From DATCBF01 sp964401995 (GTDB lineage Bacteria; Actinomycetota; Thermoleophilia; Solirubrobacterales; 70-9), in NCBI GenBank assembly GCA_964401995.1, contig CAYOAP010000011.1, positions 1-64,000 of the forward strand: a stretch of DNA of 64,000 nucleotides, in the 5' to 3' direction. The notes under the pieces are model-generated. The model was given only the letters and a program-made list of their open reading frames with translations, was not told the origin of the DNA and ran no database searches. Made by a program: the position numbers and the translations under genes. Of this stretch, positions 24,945 to 33,694 are shown piece by piece (the first letter of the stretch is position 1; each line of letters begins with the position of its first letter).

Positions 24945-26357
24945 ATGAGCACCGAAGGACGACACCTGGACCGCCTGACCTCGGTCGACGCCTCGTTCCT
25001 CACCAACGAGACTTCGGCGAGCCATATGCACGTCGGCGCGATCCTGATCTTCGAGGGCCCGCCGCCCAAATACGTCGACCTGGTCGAGCACGTGCGCAGC
25101 CGGCTCGGGCAGGTCCCGCGCTTCCGCCAGCGCCTCGTGGTGCCACCGCTGGAGGCGGGCCGCCCGCTCTGGGCCGACGACGTCAACTTCAACCTGACCT
25201 ACCACATCCGCCACAGCGCGCTGCCGGAGCCGGGCGGCGAAGAGCAGCTGCGCCAGCTCGCCGGCCGCGTCTTCTCGCAGCAGCTCGATCGCTCGAAGCC
25301 GCTCTGGGAGCTGTGGCTGGTGCAGGGGATGGAGCGCGACCGCTTCGCGATCCTGACCAAGACCCACCACGCGATGGTCGACGGGGTCTCCGGCGTCGAC
25401 ATCGGCACCGTGCTCTTCGACCTCGAGCCGAGCCCGCCGCCGACGCCGGTCGAAGACGAGTGGGTCCCCCAGGCCGAGCCGAGCACGACCGAGCTGATCA
25501 CCCGCGCCGCCACCGACGGCGCCACCTGGCCGCTGAAACTGGCCGAGCGCGTGGTCGACGCCGCCCGCCACCCCGAGGCGGCGGCGCGCAAGCTGACCGA
25601 GGCGCTGGAGGGCGTGGCCGAGGTCGTCGGCGCCTTCGCCGACCCGGCCCCGGACGTGCCGCTGAACCAGCCGATCGGCCCGCACCGGCGCTTCGTCTGG
25701 GCGCGCTCGGAGCTGGCGACCTTCAAGCGGATCAAGGACGCGTTGGGAGGCACGGTCAACGATGTCGTCTTGGCGGTCGTGACCGGGGCGCTGCGCGAGT
25801 GGCTGCACGGGCGCGGCATCCGCACCGAGGGGCTGGAGCTGCGGGCGCTGGTGCCGGTCTCAATCCGCACCGAGGACCAGCACGGCGAGCTCGGCAACCG
25901 GATCGCCGCGATGCGCGGTCCGCTGCCCGTCTACGTCGAGGACCCGGCGCGGCGGCTGCGGGTGGTGAGCGAGCAGATGGAGGGGCTGAAGCGCTCCAAA
26001 CAGGCGCTCGGCGCGGAAGTGATCTCGCGCTTCAACGACTTCGCGCCGCCGACATTGCTGGCCCAGGCCGCCCGGGTCAACTTCTCGACCAGGCTCTTCA
26101 ACCTGATCGTCACCAACGTGCCCGGGCCGCAGATCCCCCTCTATGTGCTGGGGCGGGAACTGGAGGAGGTCTTCCCGGTCGCCTTCCTGCCCGCGAGCCA
26201 CACGATGGCGATCGCGATCATGAGCTACAACGGCCACCTCGGCTTCGGCCTGCTCGCCGACTACGACTCGATGGACGACGTCGACGAGATCGCCGCCGGC
26301 CTGAGCAGGTCGCTGGAAGCGCTCGAGGAAGCGGCTGCGGCCGCTGCTCCGGCCTGA
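24945..26357 (+). CDS. WS/DGAT-family O-acyltransferase
   Basis: Wax ester synthase/acyl-CoA:diacylglycerol acyltransferase of 470 residues, involved in storage lipid synthesis. The catalytic HHxxxDG motif is THHAMVDGVSG (about residue 143-150). The second conserved block, NDVVLAVVTGALREWL, and the C-terminal NVPGPQIPLYVLGREL are also present. Such proteins are abundant in actinobacteria that accumulate triacylglycerol. Divergent from ispH, with 81 bases between the starts. Confidence 0.93.
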   Translation: MSTEGRHLDRLTSVDASFLTNETSASHMHVGAILIFEGPPPKYVDLVEHVRSRLGQVPRFRQRLVVPPLEAGRPLWADDVNFNLTYHIRHSALPEPGGEEQLRQLAGRVFSQQLDRSKPLWELWLVQGMERDRFAILTKTHHAMVDGVSGVDIGTVLFDLEPSPPPTPVEDEWVPQAEPSTTELITRAATDGATWPLKLAERVVDAARHPEAAARKLTEALEGVAEVVGAFADPAPDVPLNQPIGPHRRFVWARSELATFKRIKDALGGTVNDVVLAVVTGALREWLHGRGIRTEGLELRALVPVSIRTEDQHGELGNRIAAMRGPLPVYVEDPARRLRVVSEQMEGLKRSKQALGAEVISRFNDFAPPTLLAQAARVNFSTRLFNLIVTNVPGPQIPLYVLGRELEEVFPVAFLPASHTMAIAIMSYNGHLGFGLLADYDSMDDVDEIAAGLSRSLEALEEAAAAAAPA

Positions 26358-26397
26358 GGCCCACCGGCCGACGAGCGCTCAGGGCTAGGCTTTTGCC

Positions 26398-26886
26398 ATG
26401 GCCCTGCTCTTGATCCTCCTCTTCATCGTCGTCCCGATCGCGGAGCTCTACGTGATCATCCAGGTCGGCGAAGCGATCGGCGTGCTGCCGACCCTGGCCC
26501 TCCTGCTGGCCGACGCCCTGCTCGGATCCCTACTGCTGCGCCACCAGGGCCGCGGCGCCTGGCGCCGCTTCAACGCCGCCCTCGCCGAGCGCCGCTTCCC
26601 CGGCCGCGAGGTGGCCGATGGCCTGATGATCGCGATCGGCGGCACCCTGCTGCTGGCCCCAGGCTTCATCACCGACATCTTCGGCCTGATCCTCCTGATC
26701 CCACCAACCCGGGCAATCGTGCGGGCCCTGATGAAGGGCTTCATCGGCCGGCGCTTCGTGGTCGGAACCGTCGGCAGCTTCGGTGCCCAGCCCCCGCCAC
26801 AGCCGGGACGGCACTACGACTTCGACGCAACTGCCGAAGAGGTGCCGACCAACGGCAACGGCGGGGACCGGCAGCTGCCGGGCTGA
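26398..26886 (+). CDS. fxsA: FxsA-family membrane protein
   Basis: 162 residues with three to four membrane segments and the FxsA pattern PIAELYVIIQVGEAIGVLPTLALLLADALLGSLLLRHQG, then GTLLLAPGFITDIFGLILLIPPTR. In E. coli FxsA overproduction suppresses F-exclusion of phage T7; its normal role is unclear. The C-terminal tail is polar and low in complexity. 40 bases after the acyltransferase gene, so probably co-transcribed. Confidence 0.88.
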   Translation: MALLLILLFIVVPIAELYVIIQVGEAIGVLPTLALLLADALLGSLLLRHQGRGAWRRFNAALAERRFPGREVADGLMIAIGGTLLLAPGFITDIFGLILLIPPTRAIVRALMKGFIGRRFVVGTVGSFGAQPPPQPGRHYDFDATAEEVPTNGNGGDRQLPG

Positions 26887-26898
26887 GGGCGCTATCGG

Positions 26899-27445
26899 TC
26901 AGCAGGCGTTCCCGCGCAAGGCTTCGCGGCTCTCGTTAACCCCCAGCCCGACAAGCAGCCCCGCCGACATATACGCGCAGAAGACGTTCTGCCGCCCTCG
27001 CTGACGGTGGCCGAGGAATGCAGCTCATCGCCGACGCCGGCCTTGGCCTTGGCGAGCATCGGCATCGTGGCCAGGGTACGGCGGCCAATCCGATCCCCAC
27101 CCAGCTCGCCTCCGCGTGCGCACCGGCCAAGAGGGCGCGGACCAGCCTCTAAGTGCTGGGCGCGCCGCTCGGCCGCCTTGGAGTCCCGACGCGTCTCGGT
27201 GAAGCCCAGACGACGATCAGGCCAGCCACCGACTCGATCAGGCTGTCAGCGCCGAAGCCGATCAAGACATTCGAGGTCGTGGCCCGCCCGACGGCGAGCG
27301 CGATGGCCGCCTCGGCGACGTGCCAGCCGATCCCAAGCGAGGCGAGAAGCTTGGCGCGGCAGACAAGCAGGCCGTGGCGATCGCGCGAGATCGACGGAGC
27401 GGGAGAAGCCGCCGGGACAAGCGTCGGCAGCTCGACCGGGCTCAA
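26899..27445 (-). pseudogene. Decayed CDF-type cation-efflux transporter
   Basis: Three pieces of one transporter can be read in different frames on the minus strand. The N-terminal part at 27445 down to about 27200 reads ASLGIGWHVAEAAIALAVG...NVLIGFGADSLIESVAGLIVVW, the first two membrane helices. After a stop at 27149, EASWVGIGLAA appears near 27100, then ATMPMLAKAKAGVGDELHSSATVSEGG in another frame (about 27070-26985), then NVFCAYMSAGLLVGLGVNESREALRGNAC with its own TGA at 26899. Part of the middle is missing. At least two frameshifts and a deletion make it non-functional. Its former regulator (ArsR) lies directly upstream. Confidence 0.8.
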
Positions 27446-27788
27446 GGGACGCCACCGCCGCCAGCAGGGCGCGGCCTCGCTCGGTCAGCTCATACATGAC
27501 CATCTTTCCGTCGCGCCCCGAGCGAGCAATGCCTGACGCCTTCAGCTGACGCGCGTGGTGGGAAATAAGCCGCTCGTCGCGCCCGACGATCCAAGCCAGG
27601 TCACAGACACAGGCCGATCCGCCGGCGTCAAGGGCGAGCGCGACAGCGAGCCGGGTCGGATCGCCGAGCGCCTTCAGCCCGGCGGCCCAGAGCTCCAGTC
27701 CCTCGGCCGCCAGGAAGCCCTTACGGACCCGCTCGGCCTTAGGCAGGTCGAGACAGAGCAGATCGCGAGCATCCAGATCGTGGCCCAC
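27246..27788 (-). CDS. ArsR-family metal-sensing repressor with read-through C-terminus
   Basis: The first ~115 residues are a complete ArsR/SmtB winged helix: KALGDPTRLAVALALDAGG, the metal-ligand motif CVCDLAWIVG (a C-x-C site typical of As/Cd sensors), and RLISHHARQLKASGIA. Beyond ELTERGRALLAAVASL the frame has no stop and continues into an Arg-rich tail that is only a shadow of the CDF pseudogene. A TGA exists one frame away at this exact point, so a small indel has probably removed the natural stop. The start is GTG 27788. The regulator may still work, but its target has decayed. Confidence 0.7.
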   Translation of the reverse strand: MGHDLDARDLLCLDLPKAERVRKGFLAAEGLELWAAGLKALGDPTRLAVALALDAGGSACVCDLAWIVGRDERLISHHARQLKASGIARSGRDGKMVMYELTERGRALLAAVASLEPGRAADACPGGFSRSVDLARSPRPACLPRQASRLAWDRLARRRGGHRARRRAGHDLECLDRLRR

Positions 27789-27954
27789 TGTCAGATCGAA
27801 TGACCTTAGCGGCGGTCCAAAGTCGACCAGCCAGTCAGACTCGGTTTGAACGCTGACCTAACCTGGCATTGCGAGGCCGCTTCGGGCTGTGGTCGCCCTA
27901 AGCAATTGAACGGGTGCTCAGCGATCCACCTCAAGCGAATATCGAGGCCATGGG

Positions 27955-27976
27955 CCGTTGACTCGTATGTCAACGG
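27955..27976. terminator. 8-bp inverted repeat after the KAP NTPase gene
   Basis: CCGTTGAC and GTCAACGG with a 6-base loop, 85 bases past the KAP gene stop and about 170 bases upstream of the arsR start. It has no T-run. It may end KAP transcription, or be an operator (GTTGAC..GTCAAC). The rest of 27789-28060 shows no convincing gene. Confidence 0.35.
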
Positions 27977-28060
27977 TTCCCTTCGAATCGCGTCGTAAAA
28001 GCAGCGCGCAGTCACCCGGGCCGAGGGGGGCGTTGCGGAGCGCTCTAGCCACCGCGATCG

Positions 28061-31000
28061 TCAGAGGTATTGACGTACCCCTTTCGCCATCTCGACTTCC
28101 GCCGAATCGTCGGACTTCTCGTGCTCGGCTATCCGGCTTATGACCGCCTTTCTCGCGTTGCTGGGCCGGCTGCCGGCCAAGAGGGCAGCGACGCGTAGGA
28201 CGGCCCCTTTTCGACCGATGTCGGTCACTTCCGACTCGAGGTCGAGCAGTGCCTTGACCAGCTCATGACGCTTCGCGGCACCGGCGACCCGAATGGCCCC
28301 GATCAGCGGGCCGACCGTTTCGGATGTCTCGCGGCGATCGACGACCATCTTGACCAACCCCGTCGCGATCCGTTCCACCACATCGACCGCCAAGCGCTCC
28401 TGGCGTTCGACGATGAACTTGATAAGCGCTTCATGCTGGTCGGCGGTCTCTGCGACTGCCTCAAGCCGGGTCGCGGCCGCCTCTACCACCTGCTCCTGGT
28501 AGCTGGGGTTCAGCCGGTTGAGAAGTGCCTCGGCGACCGAGAGGTGATCATTGGCGATCGCCTGTACAAGCGCGGCGGAGATGAGCTCCTGGCCCTCGTC
28601 GCCGGGGAAAGCCTCAGCGAGAGTCGTCCCTGCCGTGGCCATCTCGAGGTCGTTGTGATCGGAGATCTCCGATGCGATCCGTCCCTTGATGCCGGCGCGA
28701 AAGTGCCCTGGGAACTGTGCCTGGTTTGCCACTACCCACTGGGCGAGGCGTGGCTTCTCCGCGAGAGAGCACGCTTGCTGGCCAAAAGCGCCGCCGAGCT
28801 GCTGATCGACCTCCTCGCTCGCCTCGCAGAGCGCGAGTCCCAGATTGAGCGTGATCCAGCGCCTGTCCTCGTCGAGGGCATCCCAGGAGTTCGAGAGGTC
28901 GGTTGCGAGCTCAAGTGCCCCAGGCGTGGAGTTCAGGCGCGGGATCACCTCGTTGAGAGCCTGGGCGAGCTGTCCGTACTCGGCGGCACCGGAATCGCGG
29001 GAGGTGGCGAGGCTCTGCCTGCAGATCGCAAGGAAACGAGCAAGAACATCCTGGTCGGCCGCGGGGCCGGCGAGCGCGAGCGCCGCGAAGCGGAACGACG
29101 GCTCCTGGCCGGTCAACATGTTCCCGTCGATCTGGTCCAGCGCCTCGCGGATTGCCCGCGTCCCCGCCACTCCCGGCCAGGCCTCGACCAGCTGCAAGTA
29201 GGCGGCGAAATCGCCTCGCAGGCCATCCTCGGCGAATGCCGCGGCGATCCTTGCTTTGGCGAGTTCGTCGAGCAAGTCGATGATCGCCGCCAGGGCGGCG
29301 CTCAGCGACTCTCGGTAGGACTCGACATCACCATCGCGAGCGGTGCCGAGGAGCGCATCGAGCAGCAGCCGGAATCGCGGCGCCTGCAGGAGCCGGCGAG
29401 CGGAATCGAGGACCTGATTGGGGTCGAGCTGGGAGAGCCGCTCCTTGAGCTCGGTCTGAGAAATCGCCTCGTCGAGGACGTGAGCGGCCAGTTCTCCCTC
29501 GTCGCCTTGAAGTCTGGGTGTGGCAAGCACGGCGCGGGTTGTGTTGTGGGCCGTACTCCAAGCGTGATCGGTGACGGCGCGATCGAAGTAGTCCTTGGCA
29601 GCTGCCTGATAGTTGCCGAGATCCTCGGGAGTCGCGGCGTCGAGCATCTCCTCGGGTGCCGTCCCTTCTTCGAGCGATTCGGTGAACTCCGCGTAGCCGG
29701 GCAGGGCAAGCTCGTGGACCGTCTGCTTCTGAGTCAGGTAAGCAGCGATGTGCGTCGTGAGGATGTCGTCGGTGAAGCGCAGAAAACCGACCATCCGCTT
29801 GGGAAGGCCTCCCTGATTGCCCTCCATTTCGGCCGCCAGCGCGTGCCACTTGGCGAGCAGAGTGTGGTCTTCACGCAGTTCCTTAAAGTGAGGCCGGAAC
29901 TCCTCTTCGAGAATGGCCAGCTTGGCGATTACGAGGATGTCGGGTTCGATCTGGATCCGCTTCGACTTGCGGCGGTCCTTGAACACCTGAAGGCGAAGCG
30001 TGAGGCCGTTGACAAACTGCTTGACCCGGCGGGGATTGCGCTTGAGTGCCTGCGCGGCCATCTCGACCAGCTTGTCGCCGGTGGGAGTCTCGAACAGTTC
30101 GTTGTTGAGGAGGAAATTGTGCAGCTCGCGGGCGGTAAAACCGCGCATGTCCTCGTCGAGGGCATCGGTGATCCGGACGCTCGCGTTGAAGAACTTGCGC
30201 AGGTATTCGTCGACCGCCTCCTCGACGGCGAGCCGCGCCTCCTCCTCTTCGCCTTGCCTGACCGGAACGCGGGAGGCCTCTTCAACGGCAAGATGACGGC
30301 GTAGGGCTTCGTCGTCGGCAGCGATCACGAAGCAGAGGCTCCGTAGGCCGTCCTCGCTTTCCTGGAGCGCCGGCTCGAGGAAGCCCTTCACGGTCGAGAG
30401 GATCTGGGTTACCCGCTGGGGTGAGCAGCGATCTAGATTGTCGATCCCGATCACCAGCCGGCCGACCTTGACGCTCTCGAGCAGTTTCCGAAAACTGGCG
30501 GCAAACTGATCGGGGAACTCAAGTCGCTGGCGCGTTTCCTGAATCTGGACCGGGGTCACGACGCGATTCGCGACGACGAGGACGAATGCCGCCAGAGACC
30601 CGATGATCGCCTTCTCGACATCGAGCACGGTGTTGTGGGAGGCACCGAGCCTGGGCAGCCCAAAGTAGGTCGCGAGGATGACACCCAGGGCAAGCGCGCC
30701 GGCCAAGAGGGCAGGGACCAGGGCTCCCCAGTCCATCGCCCAACCAGTCTTTCCCGGCTTGGTGAATGCGAAGTCGAATTGCCGGAGCTCGTCGCCGAGG
30801 TCATATTCGTCCTCGTCAATCGCACCGCTTTCGACTAGCTGGCTCCCGACTTCGCGGATGAACTCGCGGCGCAGCGAGTCGCCCTCGTAGCGCCAGGCGT
30901 CGAAGACCGCCATCGCTGAGTCGTCGCCCCCCTCGTCGTTGAGGCGCGAGCCAATGTCGCCGAGGATCGTCGACTTACCGGTACCCCAGGGTCCGAAGAG

Positions 31001-31276
31001 CCCCAGGGTGAACGGGCTGGGAAATGCCGGCAAAGCACCCAGAATCGCGTCGGCGTACTCGCGGTGACCGAACTGATCGGCGTTCTCTCCGTCAAGCTCC
31101 TGAATCTGGTCGGCGCGGTAAGGAGAGAGCGGGGTCGACGCCTCTTCGCCGTCCTCCTCGCCACCCGTACTGTCACCCTGCGTCTCAACCTCGAAGTCCG
31201 GGGGTGGGTCGGTCGAAAAGACCTCAGGCTCTTCGGGTTCGAGATTCAGCGTGCTCACGAAAGCGGGAGCCTCCAT
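28061..31276 (-). CDS. KAP-family P-loop NTPase with large helical C-terminal region
   Basis: About 1071 residues. An acidic N-terminal tail (about 1-60) precedes the KAP domain: Walker A GPWGTGKST (about residues 95-103), FDAWRYEG, a two-helix membrane insertion (about 185-242), and Walker B RLVIGIDNLDRCSP (about 272-285). KR-rich NPRRVKQFVNGL is typical of KAP and related STAND-like ATPases. From about 470 on the sequence is all-helical and Leu/Ala/Glu-rich, like HEAT repeats. KAP NTPases are membrane-associated and several belong to phage-defence loci. It stands alone on its strand. ATG 31276 is preceded by GGTGGGG; GTG 31288 is an alternative. Confidence 0.85.
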   Translation of the reverse strand: MEAPAFVSTLNLEPEEPEVFSTDPPPDFEVETQGDSTGGEEDGEEASTPLSPYRADQIQELDGENADQFGHREYADAILGALPAFPSPFTLGLFGPWGTGKSTILGDIGSRLNDEGGDDSAMAVFDAWRYEGDSLRREFIREVGSQLVESGAIDEDEYDLGDELRQFDFAFTKPGKTGWAMDWGALVPALLAGALALGVILATYFGLPRLGASHNTVLDVEKAIIGSLAAFVLVVANRVVTPVQIQETRQRLEFPDQFAASFRKLLESVKVGRLVIGIDNLDRCSPQRVTQILSTVKGFLEPALQESEDGLRSLCFVIAADDEALRRHLAVEEASRVPVRQGEEEEARLAVEEAVDEYLRKFFNASVRITDALDEDMRGFTARELHNFLLNNELFETPTGDKLVEMAAQALKRNPRRVKQFVNGLTLRLQVFKDRRKSKRIQIEPDILVIAKLAILEEEFRPHFKELREDHTLLAKWHALAAEMEGNQGGLPKRMVGFLRFTDDILTTHIAAYLTQKQTVHELALPGYAEFTESLEEGTAPEEMLDAATPEDLGNYQAAAKDYFDRAVTDHAWSTAHNTTRAVLATPRLQGDEGELAAHVLDEAISQTELKERLSQLDPNQVLDSARRLLQAPRFRLLLDALLGTARDGDVESYRESLSAALAAIIDLLDELAKARIAAAFAEDGLRGDFAAYLQLVEAWPGVAGTRAIREALDQIDGNMLTGQEPSFRFAALALAGPAADQDVLARFLAICRQSLATSRDSGAAEYGQLAQALNEVIPRLNSTPGALELATDLSNSWDALDEDRRWITLNLGLALCEASEEVDQQLGGAFGQQACSLAEKPRLAQWVVANQAQFPGHFRAGIKGRIASEISDHNDLEMATAGTTLAEAFPGDEGQELISAALVQAIANDHLSVAEALLNRLNPSYQEQVVEAAATRLEAVAETADQHEALIKFIVERQERLAVDVVERIATGLVKMVVDRRETSETVGPLIGAIRVAGAAKRHELVKALLDLESEVTDIGRKGAVLRVAALLAGSRPSNARKAVISRIAEHEKSDDSAEVEMAKGVRQYL

Positions 31277-31668
31277 GTCCCCACCCACTGCAGCGTGTCA
31301 TTGATCGCAACGTTCTCGTGCACTGCTTCGCCTCCCCAAGCCCAGAGTGTGCGGCTGACCTTAGCCTTTTCCGGAGCCGGAGGAGATGCGAAGTGTTACC
31401 CACGGTGGAGTGGCAAACGAAGCGCCGGCGATCTCACGAGGAACTCAGGGCCTCGCGGGCGATGCTCGAGTTCTACTTGCGCGAGTAGAACCTACGCATC
31501 ACCTTCATGCCCGGTCATTCGCCGGCATCTCGTCAGCTCTTCGTGAAGTCGGCGCGACCGATAGCGATACGGACTATTTCTTTCGATGTTGCCCGACTGA
31601 AAGAGTCCGTGGGGTGCCATGGGACGAGTTCGGGACAAATCTGGCCCCCATGACTCCCGAATTCGTGC
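31277..31668. other. Intergenic region between the KAP NTPase and sufT-like genes
   Basis: About 390 bases between the KAP start and the SufT-like stop. It contains a perfect 8-bp inverted repeat at 31470-31491 (GTTCTACT, 6-base loop, AGTAGAAC). No convincing coding frame, RNA gene or repeat is seen in the rest. The KAP promoter must lie in the first part (31280-31400), but I cannot pick a clear -35/-10 pair. Confidence 0.5.
31470..31491. promoter_or_regulatory. Perfect 8-bp inverted repeat upstream of the KAP gene
   Basis: GTTCTACT and AGTAGAAC separated by TGCGCG. It lies about 195 bases upstream of the KAP start and 178 bases after the SufT-like stop, both on the minus strand. It may be a terminator for sufT or a regulator site for the KAP gene; the distance favours neither. 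Confidence 0.35.
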
Positions 31669-31986
31669 CTAGAAGCCGAGTGCGAACTTGGCGTCGTCGG
31701 TCATCATCTCTGGTGACCAGGCCGGGTCGAAAACCATCTTCGGGTGGACCGCCTCGACTCCCTCTAGGTCGCCGACGAACTCTTTCATCTGTTCGGAGAC
31801 CTGGGGGCCGATTGGGCAGGCCGGGGTGGTGAGGGTGAAGGTGACGTAGACGTCGGTTCCCTCGATCTCGACGTCATAGACGAGGCCGAGGGAGACGAAG
31901 TCGAGCCCGAGCTCGGGATCGATGACCTCCTCGAGCGCCTCGATCACGTCGTCTTCGGTCAGCACGGCGGTTGTGTCCTCGGTCAT
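31669..31986 (-). CDS. sufT: MIP18/DUF59 family protein, SufT-like
   Basis: A 105-residue DUF59 protein: EALEEVIDPELGLDFVSLGLVYDVEI, then TPACPIGPQVSEQM with the conserved cysteine, and AWSPEMM. SufT helps Fe-S cluster maturation and is usually inside SUF operons; PaaD-like phenylacetate proteins share the fold but no paa gene is near. Here it is some 20 kb from sufBD. The ATG at 31986 is chosen because family similarity begins there. Confidence 0.85.
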   Translation of the reverse strand: MTEDTTAVLTEDDVIEALEEVIDPELGLDFVSLGLVYDVEIEGTDVYVTFTLTTPACPIGPQVSEQMKEFVGDLEGVEAVHPKMVFDPAWSPEMMTDDAKFALGF

Positions 31987-32036
31987 TGGCCAATGGTAGC
32001 CGGGTGGCTGCGCCGCAACCATTTAGGGTTGCGGCC

Positions 32037-32426
32037 GTGCCCGCCCCTCCCTCGATAGTTCGCCGCTCGATTGGCATCGTCTTCGCCGACGGCGGCCTGC
32101 TGGCGCTGAGCGCGCTGCGGCCCTCCGGCGCGGGCGGGCACGGCGAGGAGGAGCTGACCGCGGTGCTCTGCGATCCCGACGGCGCCCCGGTCGAGGTGGC
32201 CGAGACGCTGCTCTCGACCGAGTACGGCAGCGACGGCGTCCAGCGGCGGGCGACGCTGGAGCTCTGGCCCGATGGCGACGGGCACCCGCTGCGCGGCGCC
32301 GGGACCCTGATCAGCGCCCACTCGGTGCGCCGCCCCGGCCTCAGCTCCGAGATCGCCTTCTTCCGCTGGTCGGTCGAGGGCCGCGAGGGCCTCGGCCACT
32401 ACGAGATCGTGCGCGACGATGGCTGA
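32037..32426 (+). CDS. Hypothetical protein coupled to a HAD hydrolase
   Basis: 129 residues from GTG 32037; mostly beta (VRRSIGIVFADGGLLALSALRP, LLSTEYGSDGVQRRATLELWPDGDGHPLRGAGTLI). No cysteines or catalytic motif stand out apart from a late FRWSVEGREGLGHYEIV. The stop overlaps the HAD gene start by 8 bases, so both are translated together and may act in one pathway. No family recognised. Confidence 0.6.
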   Translation: MPAPPSIVRRSIGIVFADGGLLALSALRPSGAGGHGEEELTAVLCDPDGAPVEVAETLLSTEYGSDGVQRRATLELWPDGDGHPLRGAGTLISAHSVRRPGLSSEIAFFRWSVEGREGLGHYEIVRDDG

Positions 32427-33051
32427 GATCGAGGCGATCGTCTCCGACTTCGGCGGCGTCCTGACGACGCCGCTGCTCGGCTCCTTCATGGCCTTCCAGG
32501 ACGAGACCGGGATCTCGACCGAAAATCTCGGCAAGGCGATGCAGGCGGCGACCGAGGCCGACGGCGAGAACCCGCTGTTTGTGATGGAGCGCGGCGAGAT
32601 GACCGAGGAGGCATTCCTCGACCGCCTCGCCGGCGCGCTCGAGCCCTTCCTTGGCCACCGCCCCGCCCTGCACCGCTTCAAAGAGATCTACTTCGACGCC
32701 CTGCAGCCGAACGAGCCGATGATCAAGCTGATGCGCGAGCTGAAGGCGAGCGGCAAGCGGATGGCGATGCTGACCAACAACGTGCGCGAGTGGGAGCCGC
32801 TCTGGAAAGCGATGCTCCCCGTCGACGAGATCTTCGAGCTGGTCGTCGACTCGGCCTTCGTCGGCCTGCGCAAGCCCGAAGCCAAGATCTACACGCTGAC
32901 CCTGGAGCGCTTCGGCATGCCGGCAGAGTCATGCCTCTTCGTCGACGACCTCGCCCACAACTGCGAGGGCGCCCGCGCCGCCGGCATGAGCGCGGTCCAC
33001 TTCCGCGACAACGAGCAGGCGATCACAGAGATCCGCGCGGCGCTCGGCTAG
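32419..33051 (+). CDS. HAD-superfamily hydrolase
   Basis: 210 residues. HAD motifs: DFGGVLTTP (motif I, D11-F-G-G; the second catalytic Asp is replaced by Gly, as in epoxide-hydrolase-type and some other HADs), MLTNN (motif II), LRKPEAKIY (motif III Lys) and LFVDDLAHNCEGA (motif IV). The helical cap includes FLGHRPALHRFKEIYFDAL. Substrate unknown. The missing second aspartate argues against simple phosphatase activity. Its 3' end overlaps the convergent coiled-coil gene by 29 bases. Confidence 0.87.
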   Translation: MAEIEAIVSDFGGVLTTPLLGSFMAFQDETGISTENLGKAMQAATEADGENPLFVMERGEMTEEAFLDRLAGALEPFLGHRPALHRFKEIYFDALQPNEPMIKLMRELKASGKRMAMLTNNVREWEPLWKAMLPVDEIFELVVDSAFVGLRKPEAKIYTLTLERFGMPAESCLFVDDLAHNCEGARAAGMSAVHFRDNEQAITEIRAALG

Positions 33052-33694
33052 CTTCAAGCAGCGGCGGGGCAGCGCCGGCGAGGACCCGAAGGCGATAGAG
33101 GACTCCGATGACGCTGGTCAGGGCAAGGCAGGTTGCGGAGCCGGCGTAGCCCCAAGGCTGCGCATACTTCGCGGTCAGGCAGACGAGCAGGATCGTGGCG
33201 AGCACGCAAAACGAAGTCAGGCCCATGAATACATAGCGTTCCCGCGACCCGTCCTTTCGTTTGGTGTCGCGCTCCGCGAGCTGCTGGGCAAGCAGTTGCC
33301 TCCTTTCTTCCCGGCGCTGGCTCTGATCGGCGAGATCCTCCGACCGGTGCTTTTTCTGATCGGAGATGTCCGCTTTGCGCCGCTTCTCCAGATCGTCAAG
33401 CTCGGCGTCGGTCAGCTCGCGGACGGCGCCCTTGACCATCTCCTTCACTTCATCCGCGCTGTACACCTCTTGCGCCAGTTCGGCCTGAAATTTGAGCAGC
33501 CGTCGCTGGTCCTTGGCGTCGAGTTCCTCGATGTGATCGACATCGGGATACAACACGGACGACACCGATGCCAAGACTTCAATCACCCGGCTGTCGCTCG
33601 GGCTTCTGTCCTTGATCGACCGAGAGACCAAACCGCGCGACTGGGAGGCCTCCTGGGCCTGTTTGCCGCGCTTGGTCTTGGCCTCAGTGCTCAC
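33023..33694 (-). CDS. Coiled-coil membrane protein of unknown function
   Basis: 223 residues. Lys/Ser-rich N-terminal tail, a helical region with LDAKDQRRLLKFQAELAQEVYSADEV, a strongly charged coiled coil (about 90-140, ELDDLEKRRKADISDQKKHRSEDL), then two membrane spans (about 154-172 and 182-200). No family recognised. Codon use is less GC-biased than its neighbours, and the AT-rich region upstream supports recent acquisition. GTG start at 33694. Confidence 0.6.
   Translation of the reverse strand: MSTEAKTKRGKQAQEASQSRGLVSRSIKDRSPSDSRVIEVLASVSSVLYPDVDHIEELDAKDQRRLLKFQAELAQEVYSADEVKEMVKGAVRELTDAELDDLEKRRKADISDQKKHRSEDLADQSQRREERRQLLAQQLAERDTKRKDGSRERYVFMGLTSFCVLATILLVCLTAKYAQPWGYAGSATCLALTSVIGVLYRLRVLAGAAPPLLEASRAPRGSL

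Noticed and set aside
23895..25808. Very long minus-strand frame extending ispH to about 637 codons
   Set aside because: Everything upstream of ATG 24863 is antisense to the WS/DGAT gene and has the Arg/Gln/Asp-rich look of a shadow frame; ispH similarity begins right after that ATG.
27806..28015. 69-codon minus-strand frame between arsR and the KAP gene
   Set aside because: No recognisable motif, no ribosome site, and it runs over the inverted repeat at 27955-27976.
31386..31832. 148-codon plus-strand frame across the gap upstream of the KAP gene
   Set aside because: Half of it is antisense to the well-supported SufT-like gene, and the amino-acid pattern is not protein-like.
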